Part shown: positions 34,338 through 46,750 of the stretch, in pieces
Position numbering within the stretch: position 1 is the first letter of the stretch
How the letters are laid out: each line of letters starts with the position of its first letter
Origin: Aegilops tauschii subsp. strangulata
Lineage: Eukaryota > Streptophyta > Magnoliopsida > Poales > Poaceae
Assembly (NCBI RefSeq): GCF_002575655.3
Contig: NC_053040.3
Coordinates: 361,272,267 to 361,336,266, forward strand
Direction of reading: 5' to 3'
Length of the DNA stretch: 64,000 nucleotides
The notes under the pieces: model-generated
Database searches by the model: none
What the model was told of the DNA's origin: nothing
What the model saw: only the letters and a program-made list of their open reading frames with translations
Translations under genes and position numbers: made by a program

Positions 34338-37300
34338 ATGTCCGCTGCTGAATCACTAGGTTCTCATCAACTTAACTCATTTGCAGCATTCCTTGAAGAA
34401 AAGTTGCACACCTCTTCAAAGAATTCTATTGTTCAAATTCCTCAGCTGAAGAAAATGGATGATGGAAAGAAGCCACAGAAGGGAGGAAAGAGGCCTGAAA
34501 TCAATACTGCTTTCGAGATCCCTGATGACATATACAAAGATTATTGCACTCCAGATGAGGCCAAGTTTGGCAAAGAGGATAAAAATCAGCGCAAGGTGCG
34601 CATTCAAAGAATATAGAGGAGATGGGCAAGGGAATGGAGGGAGTACAGATATGTTACTCCCAAGTATATGAAGAAATTCGCTCTAAATCCTCCATGCCCA
34701 AGACCTCCGTTGGCACCTGGCCAAGAAGCTGATCCTACCAGCCTCGAGCATGGTGAGGATTATCCTGATGAATGGGCAAAGCGCCAGGCCAAGCTAGCCA
34801 AAATGGCTAAGGAAGCAGTGAGGAAATTTAATGAAGACTCTGCTGCTGCTGCTACCACTGCTGAGGCCTATTCAAGCAAGCCGAAGAAGGTCATGTCAAA
34901 GAAGCCTGCTCATAAGCCAAGTGCTTCATCTTCAATGCCCACACGGTGAAGTTCCACAGCAATGCCCTCACGGCCAGATTCTTCAAAGCCCTCACGGCCA
35001 ACTCCTCAAGCTGCTCCAGCTCCTCCAAAGTCCTCAGCTGCTCCGACCAAATCCTCAGCACCTGTGCATCTCGCCAGGTGACAAAGGACAACAGGCATCT
35101 CTATTGCCTTAGGAGCATCTGCCAGTTCCTCAGCTGCACCAAATTCAACAACTGGCCCCTCTCTGCTGAAGAAAAAGGCCACTGCTGGATGAGGCTCTCG
35201 ACCAAGTCCTCACAAGAAGCAGGTCGCCTTCCAAGTGTCGTCTGATGAAGACGAAGCTGATGATGAGGAACTTGCTGAAATCATCAGAGACAGGCAGCTC
35301 AGGGCCGCTAGAGCCAAGGGCACAAATGTGCCTCTACTTTTGGATCCAAACTTGATCCTTGATTACATTGATCTCTGGCACAAGGACCCAAACACTCCTA
35401 TGCCTGATTTCAAGCTGACTCCTGGCCAAAGTCATATGCTGACTGCCTTCATTCAAGAAGAGAAATGGAAATTTGAAAAGGCCAGGCAGATCAAGAAAGC
35501 GCAGTAAAAGAAGGAGCGTTTCTTGAAGAAACACGTTATCTCTATGACAACTGAACAATTTGAGATCAAGAAACTCAGTGAAGAATTTGACGTATACCAT
35601 GCTGAATGGCTTGGAGCCAAAGTCAGGTTTGTGAATTTGACTGAAAAGTTCACTTCCAATGTTGCAGCCCCAACGCAACAAGAAAATCCTCAGGCTGAGG
35701 CATCTGCTCAGCCGACTGAAGAAAATGCTAGCACCGCTGATGACATTCAGGCTGCTGAAGAAACTCAGAGTACCAGGGCTGATGACTGCATTCCAGCCGC
35801 TGAAGAAATTGCCAGGGCAACCACTAGTGTTGCGCCTGAAGAAAATGTCAGGACTGCTGAAGCTTCAGTGGCTGTGCTTGAAGAAAATGAAGAAGTCAGG
35901 GCAACTGCATCAATTGCGCCTAAAGAAATTCAACCAATTTCCTCTGCTCCTCCTGCACCTACCCCAACTACAATCATTCCATCTGCATTAGATGTGAAGA
36001 AGACCAAGGCTGCAGAGCGTGCAGCGGTGAAGAAAAGGAAGGCATCAACTTCATCAGATTCTTCAGCTCCGAAGAAGATGAAGCCACTGACTTGTTCATT
36101 TGACAACCCAATTGATGCTATTCCTTTCTCATGCATGCCATCAAAGGACCTTGTTCCTTTTGATGAAGAATATGTGATTCCAAGTGAATCAGATGATGAC
36201 ATTCCTTCTGCTGCTTCGTCAGAGCAGTTGGATGAAGAAATTGAAGTGGATGCAATCTCTTCAACCCCAATAGTCTCATCGCCCATGCCTCAGTTCACTA
36301 CTGAAGAGGCCGGCGTTGAATAAATGAGCGAAGAAGAGGAAGATGTGGACATTGGCAGCACTACTCCAGTGATGAATGATGACTTTTGGGAAAGTCAGCA
36401 CCCCAATTCTCCTCTGTTCACACCTCTGCAACAAATCCCTCAGTCCCCTGTCACTACTGAAGTACAAATGGGATCTGAAGAACCATTTGCAACCCCGTCT
36501 GTCCATGAAGAAATTCCAGCCACTAGTGCTGATGAAAATGTAAATGAAGAATTGAAGACCCAGGCTGTCACTAAAGAAGAACCTGAAATTCCTCAGCCCG
36601 TGGATCCTGAGATTGCGATTGCTGAGGTGGTGATGCAATTGACCGATACTCCTCAGCCCAAGCCAAAGGATCCCTTCTCGAAGAAGCAGAAGTTCAAGGC
36701 TGATGACTTCTTCGGCGAGCACGTGTTCTTCACTGATTATAATCCTTATGACTCTGCTCGTCTTAGAAGGAAGCACTTCTGGACTGCCAGCCAGGCCAAT
36801 TTTTATTCTTCACTCCTCTTCAACAAGGATAAAGTCTTCGACCACGAGCATATTCCTCAAGTGGACTTGGAATCACTACCATGCTTCTCACCTATCCTAA
36901 GTGTGCTTCATGACGCAGGCCTCCTCAACTTTTGCTCTGACATTGTTGATTGGAATGAAGAACTTATTCTTCAATTCTACGCAACGATGCACATCACAGG
37001 AGATGCTGATGATGTGAACTTTGGGTATTGGACTGGATGACCGACAACACTCATTATAAAGCACCGGCCTCCGAATTACTTCACGCCCCGCCAACCAGTC
37101 CTCCCCTTGAAGGTGCTCATTGCCTGTAACAAGAGCCTGAGCTCACTGCTCATTACATGCAAGTGCTTATGAAGCCTCTGAAGCCCGGACAAGCCCCAAG
37201 GACCAAATTCCTCATGAAGGAATTGCTATATGTGCCAAGAACAGTCTATCACGTTCTGACGGCGACAATGAGTCCCATCAAAGGTCACGACTCGTCTGAT

Positions 37301-38110
37301 GAAGAAGTCGTTGGCATCATGAAGAATCTGCTATTCAACATCATGCATGGCATTCCTGTAAACTATCATGATTTCTTCATGAGGACTCTGGCCAATGTTG
37401 CACTCTCTCCGTTTGAGTTGAAGCCTTATGCTCCTTGGATTATGAGATTCCTCATAACAAGGTCTTCACTCAACTACAAGGCTGATTTTCATAATCACCT
37501 CAGCTACTTGCCCCCAATTGAAGTCCTCAAGCGGACATATTCCTTAGCTGATGAAAAGGGCAAGGCACCTGCTGTCATTGATGAAGCCATTCGTCCATTG
37601 GATGGTCAGTTTCGCACAGCTGCATTTTATTCCACCAATGATGACTCTGCCACTCATGATTCTGCTGCCAATGCATCCAAGCCAAATCCTCAAGCCACTG
37701 CTCCTCGAGTGATGACTGACCATGAGCTGCTTCTTAGTCTTCACCAGAAGGTGGACCAAAACCATAAATGGGTTAAGCGTCAGTTTGGTTCTATTCTTCA
37801 CAACATGACTGCTACACATAATGCAGTGAAGACAAACCATTACTACCTCCATGAAGTCTTCGGTCACACCTGGGCTATCTTATCTCATCTGTATGGTGAA
37901 GAAGATCTGAAGCAAATGGGTCTCAAGGAGGACTTTGACTGGTCTGCACCTCCACCGAGGAAATACAAGAAGGTCAAGGTTCCTTCCTTGGTGGACAGCT
38001 CATATTCTTCATCGCGCGAAACCGACGAGCATGAAGACTTGGACGACATTGCGGCAGGCCCTACTAGGACAAACGACCCCAACAACACTGGCGCTCCTTC
38101 ATCAACATGA
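34338..38110 (+). pseudogene. Element C third ORF (ORF3), decayed
   Basis: Starts MSAAESLGSHQ. Stops at 34614, 34948, near 35080 and 35190, at 35505 and 36321; a frameshift near 37020 (one base lost against D) and one further stop just before 37157. Blocks as in the other copies: RRWAREWREY, LLDPNLILDYIDLWHKDPNT, KKRKAST basic patch, QHPNSPLFTPLQQIPQSP, FFTDYNPYDSARLRRKHFW, LLYVPRTVYHVL, MKNLLFNIMHGIPVNYHDFF, and a C-terminal helical part (NHKWVKRQFGSILHNMTATH) with a basic end (KKYKKVKVP type). No membrane segment. Function is unknown. The conserved C-terminal domain resembles, loosely, the putative plant transposon protein domain seen in other LTR elements; this is inference only. Confidence 0.8.
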
Positions 38111-38557
38111 TATTCTTTAGGGGAGTTAGTCCTCATATTCAACCCTTTTGGTCATTCAATGACAAAGGGGGAGAAATTTGAGTTAGTCTTCAAGCGGGTC
38201 TATCTTATATGGGCGTCTTTGCGAAGTTACAACTCTCGTTCTTTTGATGACTTTGTTGGATCGAGTTGTAAACTTAAACTCTATGGTGGCCTGATACTTT
38301 TGCTATGTTTTTTCTGCATGCTTATTCCTCATTAATGTTAATGCACGCATGCTGAATTACATCAGTCACCATATTTCATCATGCATTTCAAATTCTTCAT
38401 ATTATATGTCAAATGCGTGTATGAATTACAAGATATAGGGGGGGATCTCCATGATTCTACTCTTCAAGTGTGCATTGCTTCAAAAGCAAAATCCTCACTA
38501 TGCACATCTTCAAGGGGAGTTCTTCTATATCTTGCAATCAAATTCCTCAATATCCGT
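38111..38557 (+). other. Element C 3' untranslated region with polypurine tracts (left part)
   Basis: Holds CAAAGGGGGAGAAATTTG near 38164, ATAGGGGGGGATCTCC near 38436 and CAAGGGGAGTTC near 38511, then is cut by the CACTA insertion. The final tract (AAAAAGGGGGAGATTG) lies beyond it at 49222-49236. Confidence 0.75.
38555..38557. repeat. CACTA target site duplication (left), CGT
   Basis: CGT before CACTACAGG and CGT at 49159-49161 after CCAGTAGTG. CACTA elements make 3-bp duplications. Confidence 0.85.
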
Positions 38558-38585
38558 CACTACAGGAAACAGCTACTTTGCCGTC
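38558..38585 (+). repeat. CACTA terminal inverted repeat, left
   Basis: 28 bp from CACTACAGG to TTTGCCGTC; pairs with 49131-49158 with about five mismatches. Confidence 0.9.
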
Positions 38586-39190
38586 TGCCACGGCGGACGG
38601 CAAAGGCTCGAAAGGCGGACGGCAAAGGCTCGAAAGGCGGACGGCAAAGACCTTTGCCGTCAGCCGCGGACGGTAAAAGGCTCCGGCAAAGAAGGCTACG
38701 GTAAACAGCTGCTTTGCCGTCTGCTTCCTGGAGGCGGACGGCAAAGGCTCTTTGCCGTCTGCGGCGGACGGCAAAGAGGGCGGACGGCAATAATTGCGCT
38801 GTCAGTCCGTTAAGTGGCTAACGGCAGACCTTTGCCGTCTGCCGCAGACGGCAAAATTTCTCTGGTCTTTGCCGTCCGCCTTATGATGTCATCTACACGT
38901 CACTAGATGGCAGGTTCTTTGCCGTCTGCCACTGATGGCAAAGTGCAGGTTCTTTGCCGTCTGCCACTGATGGCAAAGTGCAGGTTCTTTGCCGTCTGCC
39001 ACTGATGGCAAAGTGCAGGTTCTTTGCCGTCTGCCACGGACGGCAAAGTCTTTGCCGTCTGCCACTGTAGGCAAACTGACCAAATGGGTCAGCTCCCAGG
39101 AAGCACAGTTGGCTGCCACGTGGCTTCTTTGCCGTCCGTGGCAGACGGCAAAGAGCTCTTTGCCGTCGGTGGCAGACGGCAAAGAGCCTG
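38586..39190. repeat. CACTA subterminal repeat array, left
   Basis: More than a dozen copies of TTTGCCGTC or its complement GACGGCAAA, often back to back as short hairpins (GGACGGCAAAG). Three near-identical units of about 37 bp (GCAGGTTCTTTGCCGTCTGC, then CACTGATGGCAAAGT) stand in tandem at 38908-39017. Such arrays are the binding sites of the accessory CACTA protein in studied elements. Apparent ORFs here are by-products of the repeats. Confidence 0.85.
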
Positions 39191-39199
39191 CATATTGTC

Positions 39200-39620
39200 T
39201 GTTTTTTCTGTTTTTTATTAAATCCCACAATTTTCACAGAAAATATATAAGTTTCATATCACATATCCAGCACATATCCAGCACATAAGTTTCATATCAC
39301 ATATCACATCAGTTTCCTCCATACACATTGTTCATACATAAGCAAGTTCCATCCATACACATAGTTCCATCCATATATATATATTACAATGCAAAGTTTC
39401 ATCAACATAGCAAGTTAGATGCAATGATCCATATCACATAGTTCCATCCATCATAACAAGCTAGATACAATGCAAAGTTTCATGAAAGGAAAAGCAAGCA
39501 CTCCATCATAGCAAGCTAGCTTCCATGAAGTGAATGAAATCTGCAAAATGGTAAATAAGAAAGTTAGAAATAGGTGACTAGAACAAGAAGAAGACTAGAA
39601 CAAGAAGTATATGTCATTTA
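39200..39620. other. AT-rich spacer inside CACTA
   Basis: No gene. Loose repeats of CATATCACATATCCAGCAC and AGTTCCATCCATA type. Confidence 0.5.
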
Positions 39621-39625
39621 TGAGC

Positions 39626-40290
39626 TAACTTAGGTGAAATGGATCATATATGAGCTAACTAAGTTGAAATGGGTTGTTTATGATCTAACTTAGTTGAAAT
39701 GGATCATTTATGAGCTAACTTAGTTGAAATGGGTCGTTTATGAGCTAACTAAGGTGAAGGGCATCGTTTTTGAGCTAAGTAAGGTGAAATGGGTCATTTT
39801 GGAGCTAACCTAGGTGAATTGGGTCATTTTGGAGCTAATCTAGGTGAAATGGGTCATTTTGGAGCTAACCTAGGTGAAATGGGTCATTTTAAAGCTAACG
39901 TAGGTAAAATGGATCATTTAGGAGCTCATCTACGTAAAATGGGTCATTTTAGAGCTAATTTAGTTGAAATGGATCTTTTTGAGCTAACTTAGGTGAAATG
40001 GATCATTTAAGAGCTAATTTAGGTGAAATGGATCGTTTTTTAGCTCACTTAGGTCAAATGGATCGTTTATGAGCTAAATTAGTTGAAATGGATCGTTTAT
40101 GAGATAACCTAGGTAAGATGGGTCATTTTGGAGTTAACCTAGGTGAAATGGGCCATTTTAAAGCTAACGTAGGTAAAATGGATCATTTAGGAGCTAATCT
40201 AGGTAAAATGGGTCATTTTTGAGCTAACTTGGATGAACTGCATCATTTATAAGCTAACCTAGGTAAAATGGGTCATTTTGGAGGAAAATA
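39626..40290. repeat. 30-bp minisatellite, about 22 units
   Basis: Unit close to TAGGTGAAATGGGTCATTTT followed by GGAGCTAACC. I count about 22 units, nearly all exactly 30 bp, so the array reads as a ten-residue repeat on the plus strand without being a credible gene. It lies just downstream of the eight-exon gene. Confidence 0.9.
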
Positions 40291-40391
40291 AGCTAACTCT
40301 AGGTCATTATGGTAAGCATATTGGAGGAAATAAAGCTAAGTCTAGGTCTTTATGCATTTGTTAAGCAAAACACTAGAGAAACTTACCGTGA

Positions 40392-42855
40392 TCAGGGAGG
40401 TGTAGGAGCGGGGTGGCTAGTGCCGCTACCTGGAGAAGGATCGTGCGATGCGTTTCTGGAGTTAAGCTGCACCAAAGATCATTTCCAATGTCTCGTTAGC
40501 ATTACGACACACAAATGTTAAGACTACCAAGTAATGTCCATTCAAACTAAACTCACCGTGCTCCCAGGAGCAATCACTGGCATCGGCGGAGCGGGCTGAC
40601 CGGACTTCTCGCACACAGACTGCACATTTGGTTTTCAGAACAGAGTCATACTAGTTAGTAATGAGACTCAAATGTTAAGACTAGCAAGTAATCTGCAGAA
40701 GAAACTTACCACAAGGAGCTCGTACATGGCCCTTGCCTGCATGTCATTCCGTGCCCTCTCCTCCTCCATCATCTTTCTCGTCCTCTCCTCCATCTCCCGC
40801 TGCCTCTCCGCCGCCTCCGCCAGAAGTTTCTCCGTTCTATCTCTCTCAGTCTGTATAGCAGCCTGCAACACCACTCACATGACCATTTGTAATCATTGAT
40901 GGAAGCGCACACAATGTAATGGAGAAAGATAACTAAGTACGTATCACTAACCTTGATGGCGAGTTGCACTGGCCGTTCACGAGGCCTTATCTCAGGAGCG
41001 GAGCTCGACTGGCGCGCCTTGATCTCCGGGAGAGTGCTAGGACAACGGATAAGTCCATCTCCAATGGCTATGGAGCCATGGGACCTCCCGCCACCAGATA
41101 TCATCACCAGCTCTGGATCAATGGGACCCTGGCTCGGGTTAAAGTCCTCCCCTTTCCTCGCCTTCCCCTCATCTCTATATCTCACGAGCTTGTTGTGGGA
41201 GGAGATGTTGGTGAAGTTGTTTGCATCATCGAGGTCAGACTGAGAGAAAGCCTTGACTTTCTTGAAAGAGCCAGTGTGGGCCATGGCATACAGGTCGTAC
41301 ACCTCTGGCACCTTATCCGCCTTATTGTGGCGTGCCTGAAAGAGAGAAACAATGAAAATTAGTAATTAAAGGGCTCAAGCTAGCATGATGAATGAATTGC
41401 ATGAATCATGAAGCAAACCACATACCCAGTTGCGCCCGAACTGATATAAGTTGGAGCTGCCTTGATGGTGTGGCACACCTTCCATTTGGGCACGTTTGTC
41501 CTTGGCCTGGTTGTGGAGGGCTAGCCATTCTTGTGAGCACCACTCATCGACCAACACCTCCCAACAATCCATCCGATCCGCACACCATCTCGGAGGCGCC
41601 TATAAGTTAGCAAATAGAAACTTGAGCGCTACGGCTAAGAATTACTAAATGAAGGAACTTAAGTAGAAGGCCTTAAGAATTACCTTCATGTACTGCTCCT
41701 TACTCAGGAACTTATCGCGGCACGCCGGCTTGGTCTTCTTGATACCACGCAAGGCGTAGTAGTCTCGAACAGCCTGCACCCGAGCCTCGTGCCGTAAGTT
41801 CTGGAGTAGGCGCTTGCGGACGTTCTGGATAACATTTGCGCTGTCCTCCTCGTATCCCTCCTCACACCTGTAGAATGTCTGCAATCAAATGAGACAATAT
41901 TGATTAGTACAATTAATAACTAGCTAGTTGAAGATTTTGAAATGTGTAAAGGAGAAATTACCCAGAACGTCCTGATCACCATGTCAGCCCTCGTGTCGCA
42001 CACGACACCGTCGATAATGACATCCGGCGGGGCCGGGGCAGCCACGTAGTGCTCCCAGCTCAACCCAAGCTCTGGAAGCCGACCCTCACCAGGCAACGTG
42101 ACAAACCCCGGGAAGTTTTGCCGGCAAAGAACTCCAAGGACGGAGTTGGGCCGGCGGACACTATGATGGTGGTCCCAACCCCTGCAGCATGACAAGGCCA
42201 ACGCATTAGTTATTTCAAGAAACGTGAATGCAGAAGGTACAAAAATATTAAATGCACTTACGTACCTCTCCCCATCAGGGAAGATCAACCACCTCTGCTC
42301 GCGGGTCGCCGGTACGGACGGGAGCCGTGTAGCACCACGCTGGTAGACGGTGCCACCCTCCTCCTCAAGATCAGTCGGCTCCCCGCCCTCATCAGCATGG
42401 CCACTCGGCTCCTCGGGCTGATCCGGCCAGGTACCCCATCCGGACGTGTGCTCCTCCGGGGTCTCGTGGGCCGAACTCTCGTGGGCCGAAGGCCAGTCGA
42501 CCCGAGGCTCGTGGGCCCAAGACCCGTGGACCGGAGGCTCGTGGACCGGAGTCCGTGTAGCCTCCTCCTCGGACGAGTCCACCCTAGCAATCACGTGCTC
42601 GGGTGAAACAGCTGGGGGTGGCGGCGAGGAAGGTGCCCTAGCAGTCACCCTACCTCCTCTCCCGCGACCACGTGCCCCACCTCCTCTCTTCCTACCTCGT
42701 CCCCTGCTGGGCACCGCGGTCGACGAAGAAGGGCCCAGCGGTGTGGACATACTGTCCAGCAACGCTCGGCGGAGAGGTACGTCTGGAATCGAAGACCTCA
42801 GACCACGCGCCGACGAAGAAGGGGCCTTGGCGCGCTCCCGACCAGCGCCCACCAT
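40392..42855 (-). CDS. CACTA second gene, TnpA-like / plant En-Spm type protein, eight exons
   Basis: Predicted exons (minus strand): 42855-42266, 42181-41962, 41878-41684, 41599-41426, 41335-40952, 40862-40710, 40619-40557 and 40466-40392. Every junction has GT-AG borders. Lengths 590, 220, 195, 174, 384, 153, 63 and 75 add up to 618 codons including the stop, with no internal stop. The N-terminal third is Pro/Ser/Arg/Gly-rich (GRGRKRGGGARGRGRGG). The middle resembles the plant Ptta/En/Spm transposase family (FYRCEEGYEEDSANVIQNVR, WLALHNQAKDKRAQMEG, NLYQFGRNW, VPEVYDLYAMAHTGSF). Near the end is an Arg/Glu-rich coiled coil (AAERQREMEERTRKMMEEER). In CACTA elements this protein is thought to bind the subterminal repeats. 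Frame integrity is seen; expression and exon 1 start are inferred. Confidence 0.75.
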
Positions 42856-42992
42856 CTTTCAACACCTGCCATGACAAACAGTAAACGAAATTAGTACATC
42901 ATAAAAAAAAGACCGACATGAATAATAATATGTGTATCACTTAAGTGTATCATCATCAAGTACAACATTAAAAAATTTAATACCTGACACTA

Positions 42993-45900
42993 CTAATAAT
43001 CTCGATCAGTATCATCAATAAATGCATAATCATCATCATCACTATAATCAATGACGGGCTCATAGGGTTCAGTGGCATCAACATGTGCAAGGCCACCTTG
43101 ACGTAATCGGTCAAGCAATGACAGGTCATCCGCAGCAGTAACCTCTTCTTGTTCCGGCTCTTCTTGTTCCTCCTCTGGGGTGATGTCGGATTCACTATCG
43201 CTTTCTACTTCAATGTTTTGGGGTGAAGTATAGCGGTTCTTGAAACGCTTTTTGGAAAGACGTGTCTCTTGGAAGAATTCTCCTTCATATGTGTCTGGGT
43301 TAATGTGAGGTTCATAATCCTCTTCCTTTGGGGGAGATAGTCTAGCACGTGGCGGCACTTCATAAACGACATCCCAACCTTTTAGATTTGGATTAGTTTG
43401 GCAGGCCCACGGTAGATAGAATACTTGGGTCGCCTGTTGAGCCGTAATATAGACATCAGGAACATCTAAATGGGTGCTTTGGTTGATTACAACTAGCCCT
43501 ATATGTTCATGAGTCCTTCTAGTCTCCTTGGCTGAAACCAATAACATTTGAAGACTACGACATTCGGTGGGTTTTCACCATAGAATAGAAGTTCGTAAAT
43601 TGCTTCAACTCTCCCATAATACTCGGTACCTCCTTCGCCGATAGCAGATACACAACAATTTGTAGACTTTCGGTCGGCCATAGATAGCTCTTTGCCATAG
43701 GTACGAAAGCGATACCCGTTGATGTCGTATTTGTCAAATGAACGGACCTTATAGTCGAAACCATTAGCCACTTGTCTCAATTCGGCGTCCATAGACTCTG
43801 AATTAGCCTACAAGTTTAATATGAAAGGATTGTTGCATTACTCACAAATTAGCGAATGAAACCGGGATAGCCGCCTACAAATTAGCCTACAAGTCTAATA
43901 GAAATTACCGTTTGTTTGAACCAAGAGATGAAACCGGGATAGCTGCCTCCTTGCTTTGCGAGAAGCTCATACTCTTCGACAGAATCCTTTTGGATCACCG
44001 CTCCATACGAGAATAAGGCGACGTATTGACTGTATGAAATATCCAGGAATAAGAGCAGTTCAAAGGAAATAGAAGTTGCGAAACTATGTACCGAGAACTT
44101 ACTCGATGTACGGCCGCACTTCTATCAGGTTGTTGAAGATATACAACGAAATGGTCTGCCATTGTTCGTTATCCAAAGATACTGGATTTGAAACACTGGC
44201 TGGTGCGAGATTCCCTTTGAAAAGGCTGAGGTTGGATCCACCCTTTTTAGGGTCGTCAGCATTGTACCGAGGCTTCGGATTATGCAAATGACGATTTTTG
44301 GCTTCGTAGTGTGCTGTCACGAAGTTTGCCGCCTCCTCAGTGATGAATGCCTTAGCCATCGATGCTTCAATTCTACGTTTATTTTTACATTTTTGTCGAA
44401 GCGTCTTCTGCATCCTCTCAGTTGGGTAGCACCAACGATTTTGCACGGGCCCCCCCCCCAATCTTGCCTCGGTCGGGAGATGCAAAATCAAATGTTGCAT
44501 TGGATTAAAGAAGCCCGGTGGAAAGATCTTCTCTAACTTGCAGATCAACTCCGGCGCCAACTCTTCCATTTCTTCTAGCACGCCAGGCGATAGTTCTTTC
44601 GCACAAAGAACACGGAAGAAATAGCTGAGTTCTGCCAGTACTAGCCATTCATCCTCAGGGATGAAGCCACGCAACATCACCGGCATAACCCGCTCAATCC
44701 ATATGTGCCAATCATGACTCTTGAGACCAAATATCTTCAATTTATCAAGACTGGCTCCCCTCTATAGATTCGCTGCATACCCATCGGGGAACATCAACTG
44801 CATTTTCACCCACAAGATAATTTCCCTCATAGCTGGCCTTCCAAGATTGAACCATGCCTTTGGCTTCGTCCAGTTCTGCTTTCCTTTCGGTTCTTTCATG
44901 TTTTGTAACGGCCCATCACATAGCGCCTCCAGATCGACTCTAGCCTTAGTATTATCCTTTGACTTCCCATCTATGCCGAACAATGTACCAAAAAGTGCCT
45001 CGACGATATTCTTCTCAGTGTGCATCACGTCGATGTTGTGTGGGCAAAGGAGGTCTTTGAAGTAAGGCAGATCCCATAAGCATGTTTTGTGAGTCCAGGC
45101 GTGCTTAGAATTATACCCCTTGAAGTACCCTGGACGCTCTGGATCTGGCTCGAGAGCGTTTAACTGATCCAGGGTCTGTTGGCCTGTCAATGCTTGTCTT
45201 TCCTGAACTTATGGCGAGGATTCAGGAACTGTCTATGCATGTCTAAGCAACAAAACTTGCGACCGGCCTGAAGCCAACGAAACTCAAGAGCTCCCTTGCA
45301 TGTGGGGCACGGGAACCTTCCATGCGCACACCAGCCAACGAATAGCGCATACGCCGGCAAGTCATGCGTCGAGTACATGTACCAGACACGCATTATGAAG
45401 TTCCGTTTGCTATAGGCATCGTATGTCTTGAACCCATTATCCCAGGCTTCTTGCAATTTGTCCTTAAGCGGTTGCATGTACACATTCATATTTTTTCCCG
45501 GATAGTTGGGCCCTGGAATTATCAACGTCAGGAAAATGTTCTTTCTTTGCATAATCTGTCCGGGGGGGAGATTGAGTGGAAAGACAAATACGGGCCAACA
45601 ACTGTATTGGGCTGCCGTCATACCAAACACACTGAACCCATCCGTGCTGATGCCGACTCGAGGATGCCTCGGATCTGCCGCTTTGTCACCATGTAATTCA
45701 TCAAACTTTTTCCACGCAACACCATCCGATGTGTGTACAATCATCAGATTCCCATTTGCATCTAGTTCGGTTCTTTTGCCCGTTTTGTGCCATGTCATCT
45801 GTCTGGCCGTCTCTTCGACCATGAAAAGACGTTGAAGTCTTGGTACGATTGGCATATACCGAAGAACACTAACGGGGATTTTGGTCTGTGTCTTCTCACC

Positions 45901-46610
45901 CATACCGTTGTCTACCACAACATACCTGGAAGACTTGCAAATGGGACAATAGTTGAAGTCCGCATAGTCAAGCCTAAACAAGACACATCCTTTCTCACAG
46001 GCATGTATCTTATCATAGGGCATCTTCAGTGCACGGAGGATTTTGTCCGACTGGTACAGGTTTGCAGGCATTACAAGGCCTTTGGGTAGAAAGCGTCCAA
46101 ATACTGTCATCATTGCATCGTAGCATTCTCTGCCCAAGTTGAACTGAGCCTTCAGAGCCATTACTTGTGAGATGGCATCCAACTGACAAAGCTCAGTGTG
46201 CTCATGGAGCGGACGTTTTGAAGACTCCAACATTTCATTGAAGGCCTTTGCAGATTCCTCCATCTCCTCGTCCGAATCCCGAGCATCATCAAAGTCTTGC
46301 ACCATGTTTTCCATCCCGGTACCATGCTCGTCGGTGCGACGACGATCCACCTCAGCTCGGTCACGTTGGGCAGACTCACCATGAATATCCACACCGTATA
46401 ATCGGGCGTAAAACCACTCTTCTGCAGGTGTTTGCCCATTTCAGCCTCTGTCCTCTTTTCCCAATTGCCGCACCGTAAACAGGGGCACCAGGTTTTCCTC
46501 TGGCCATTTGCAAATGCGGCTCGCACAAACCCCTTGGTTTTTGTGAACCATTCAGTGCTCCATTTGTTCTGACCAGTGTGACTGGTGTACATCCACGCAC
46601 GATCACTCAT
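42993..46610 (-). pseudogene. CACTA TNP2-type transposase gene (frameshifted)
   Basis: Exons 46610-44103, 44029-43909 and 43797-42993 with GT-AG borders. Domain order is the usual one: transposase-associated N-terminal domain (SDRAWMYTSHTGQNKWSTEW, CPCLRCGNWEKR), TNP2/Transposase_21 catalytic part (KMPYDKIHACEKGCVLFR, LHGDKAADPRHPRVGISTDG, WCAHGRFPCPTCKGAL, NIDVMHTEKNIVEALFGTLF), DUF4218 (FGLKSHDWHIWIERVMPVML, FNPMQHLILHLPTEA) and DUF4216 (FRTYGKELSMADRKSTNCC, QVFYLPWACQ), ending in an acidic tail. It cuts and joins element ends in active relatives. Defects: single-base losses near 46376 and 43520, a frame break near 45190 and a TAG at about 44762. Confidence 0.9.
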
Positions 46611-46750
46611 CTTGACTTTCAGAGCTACTAGACACACAACAAATATATATATAATTCACCATGTATGTATTCATCAGTTGATCTACTTTGTCAATTTTAT
46701 TATGTCCATGCAACCTACACTCTAATAGGTAATGATAGGTCCTAATCCCA

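Noticed and set aside
38558..39230. Open frames such as FAVRLSSLCRPPF within the CACTA end
   Set aside because: They are readings through TTTGCCGTC subterminal repeats on both strands.
39789..39992. Repeat protein with GHFGANLGEM units
   Set aside because: Product of the 30-bp minisatellite; unit sequences drift without any codon-level constraint.
39626..40290. CRISPR-like array
   Set aside because: Units are contiguous with no spacers and the context is a plant DNA transposon.
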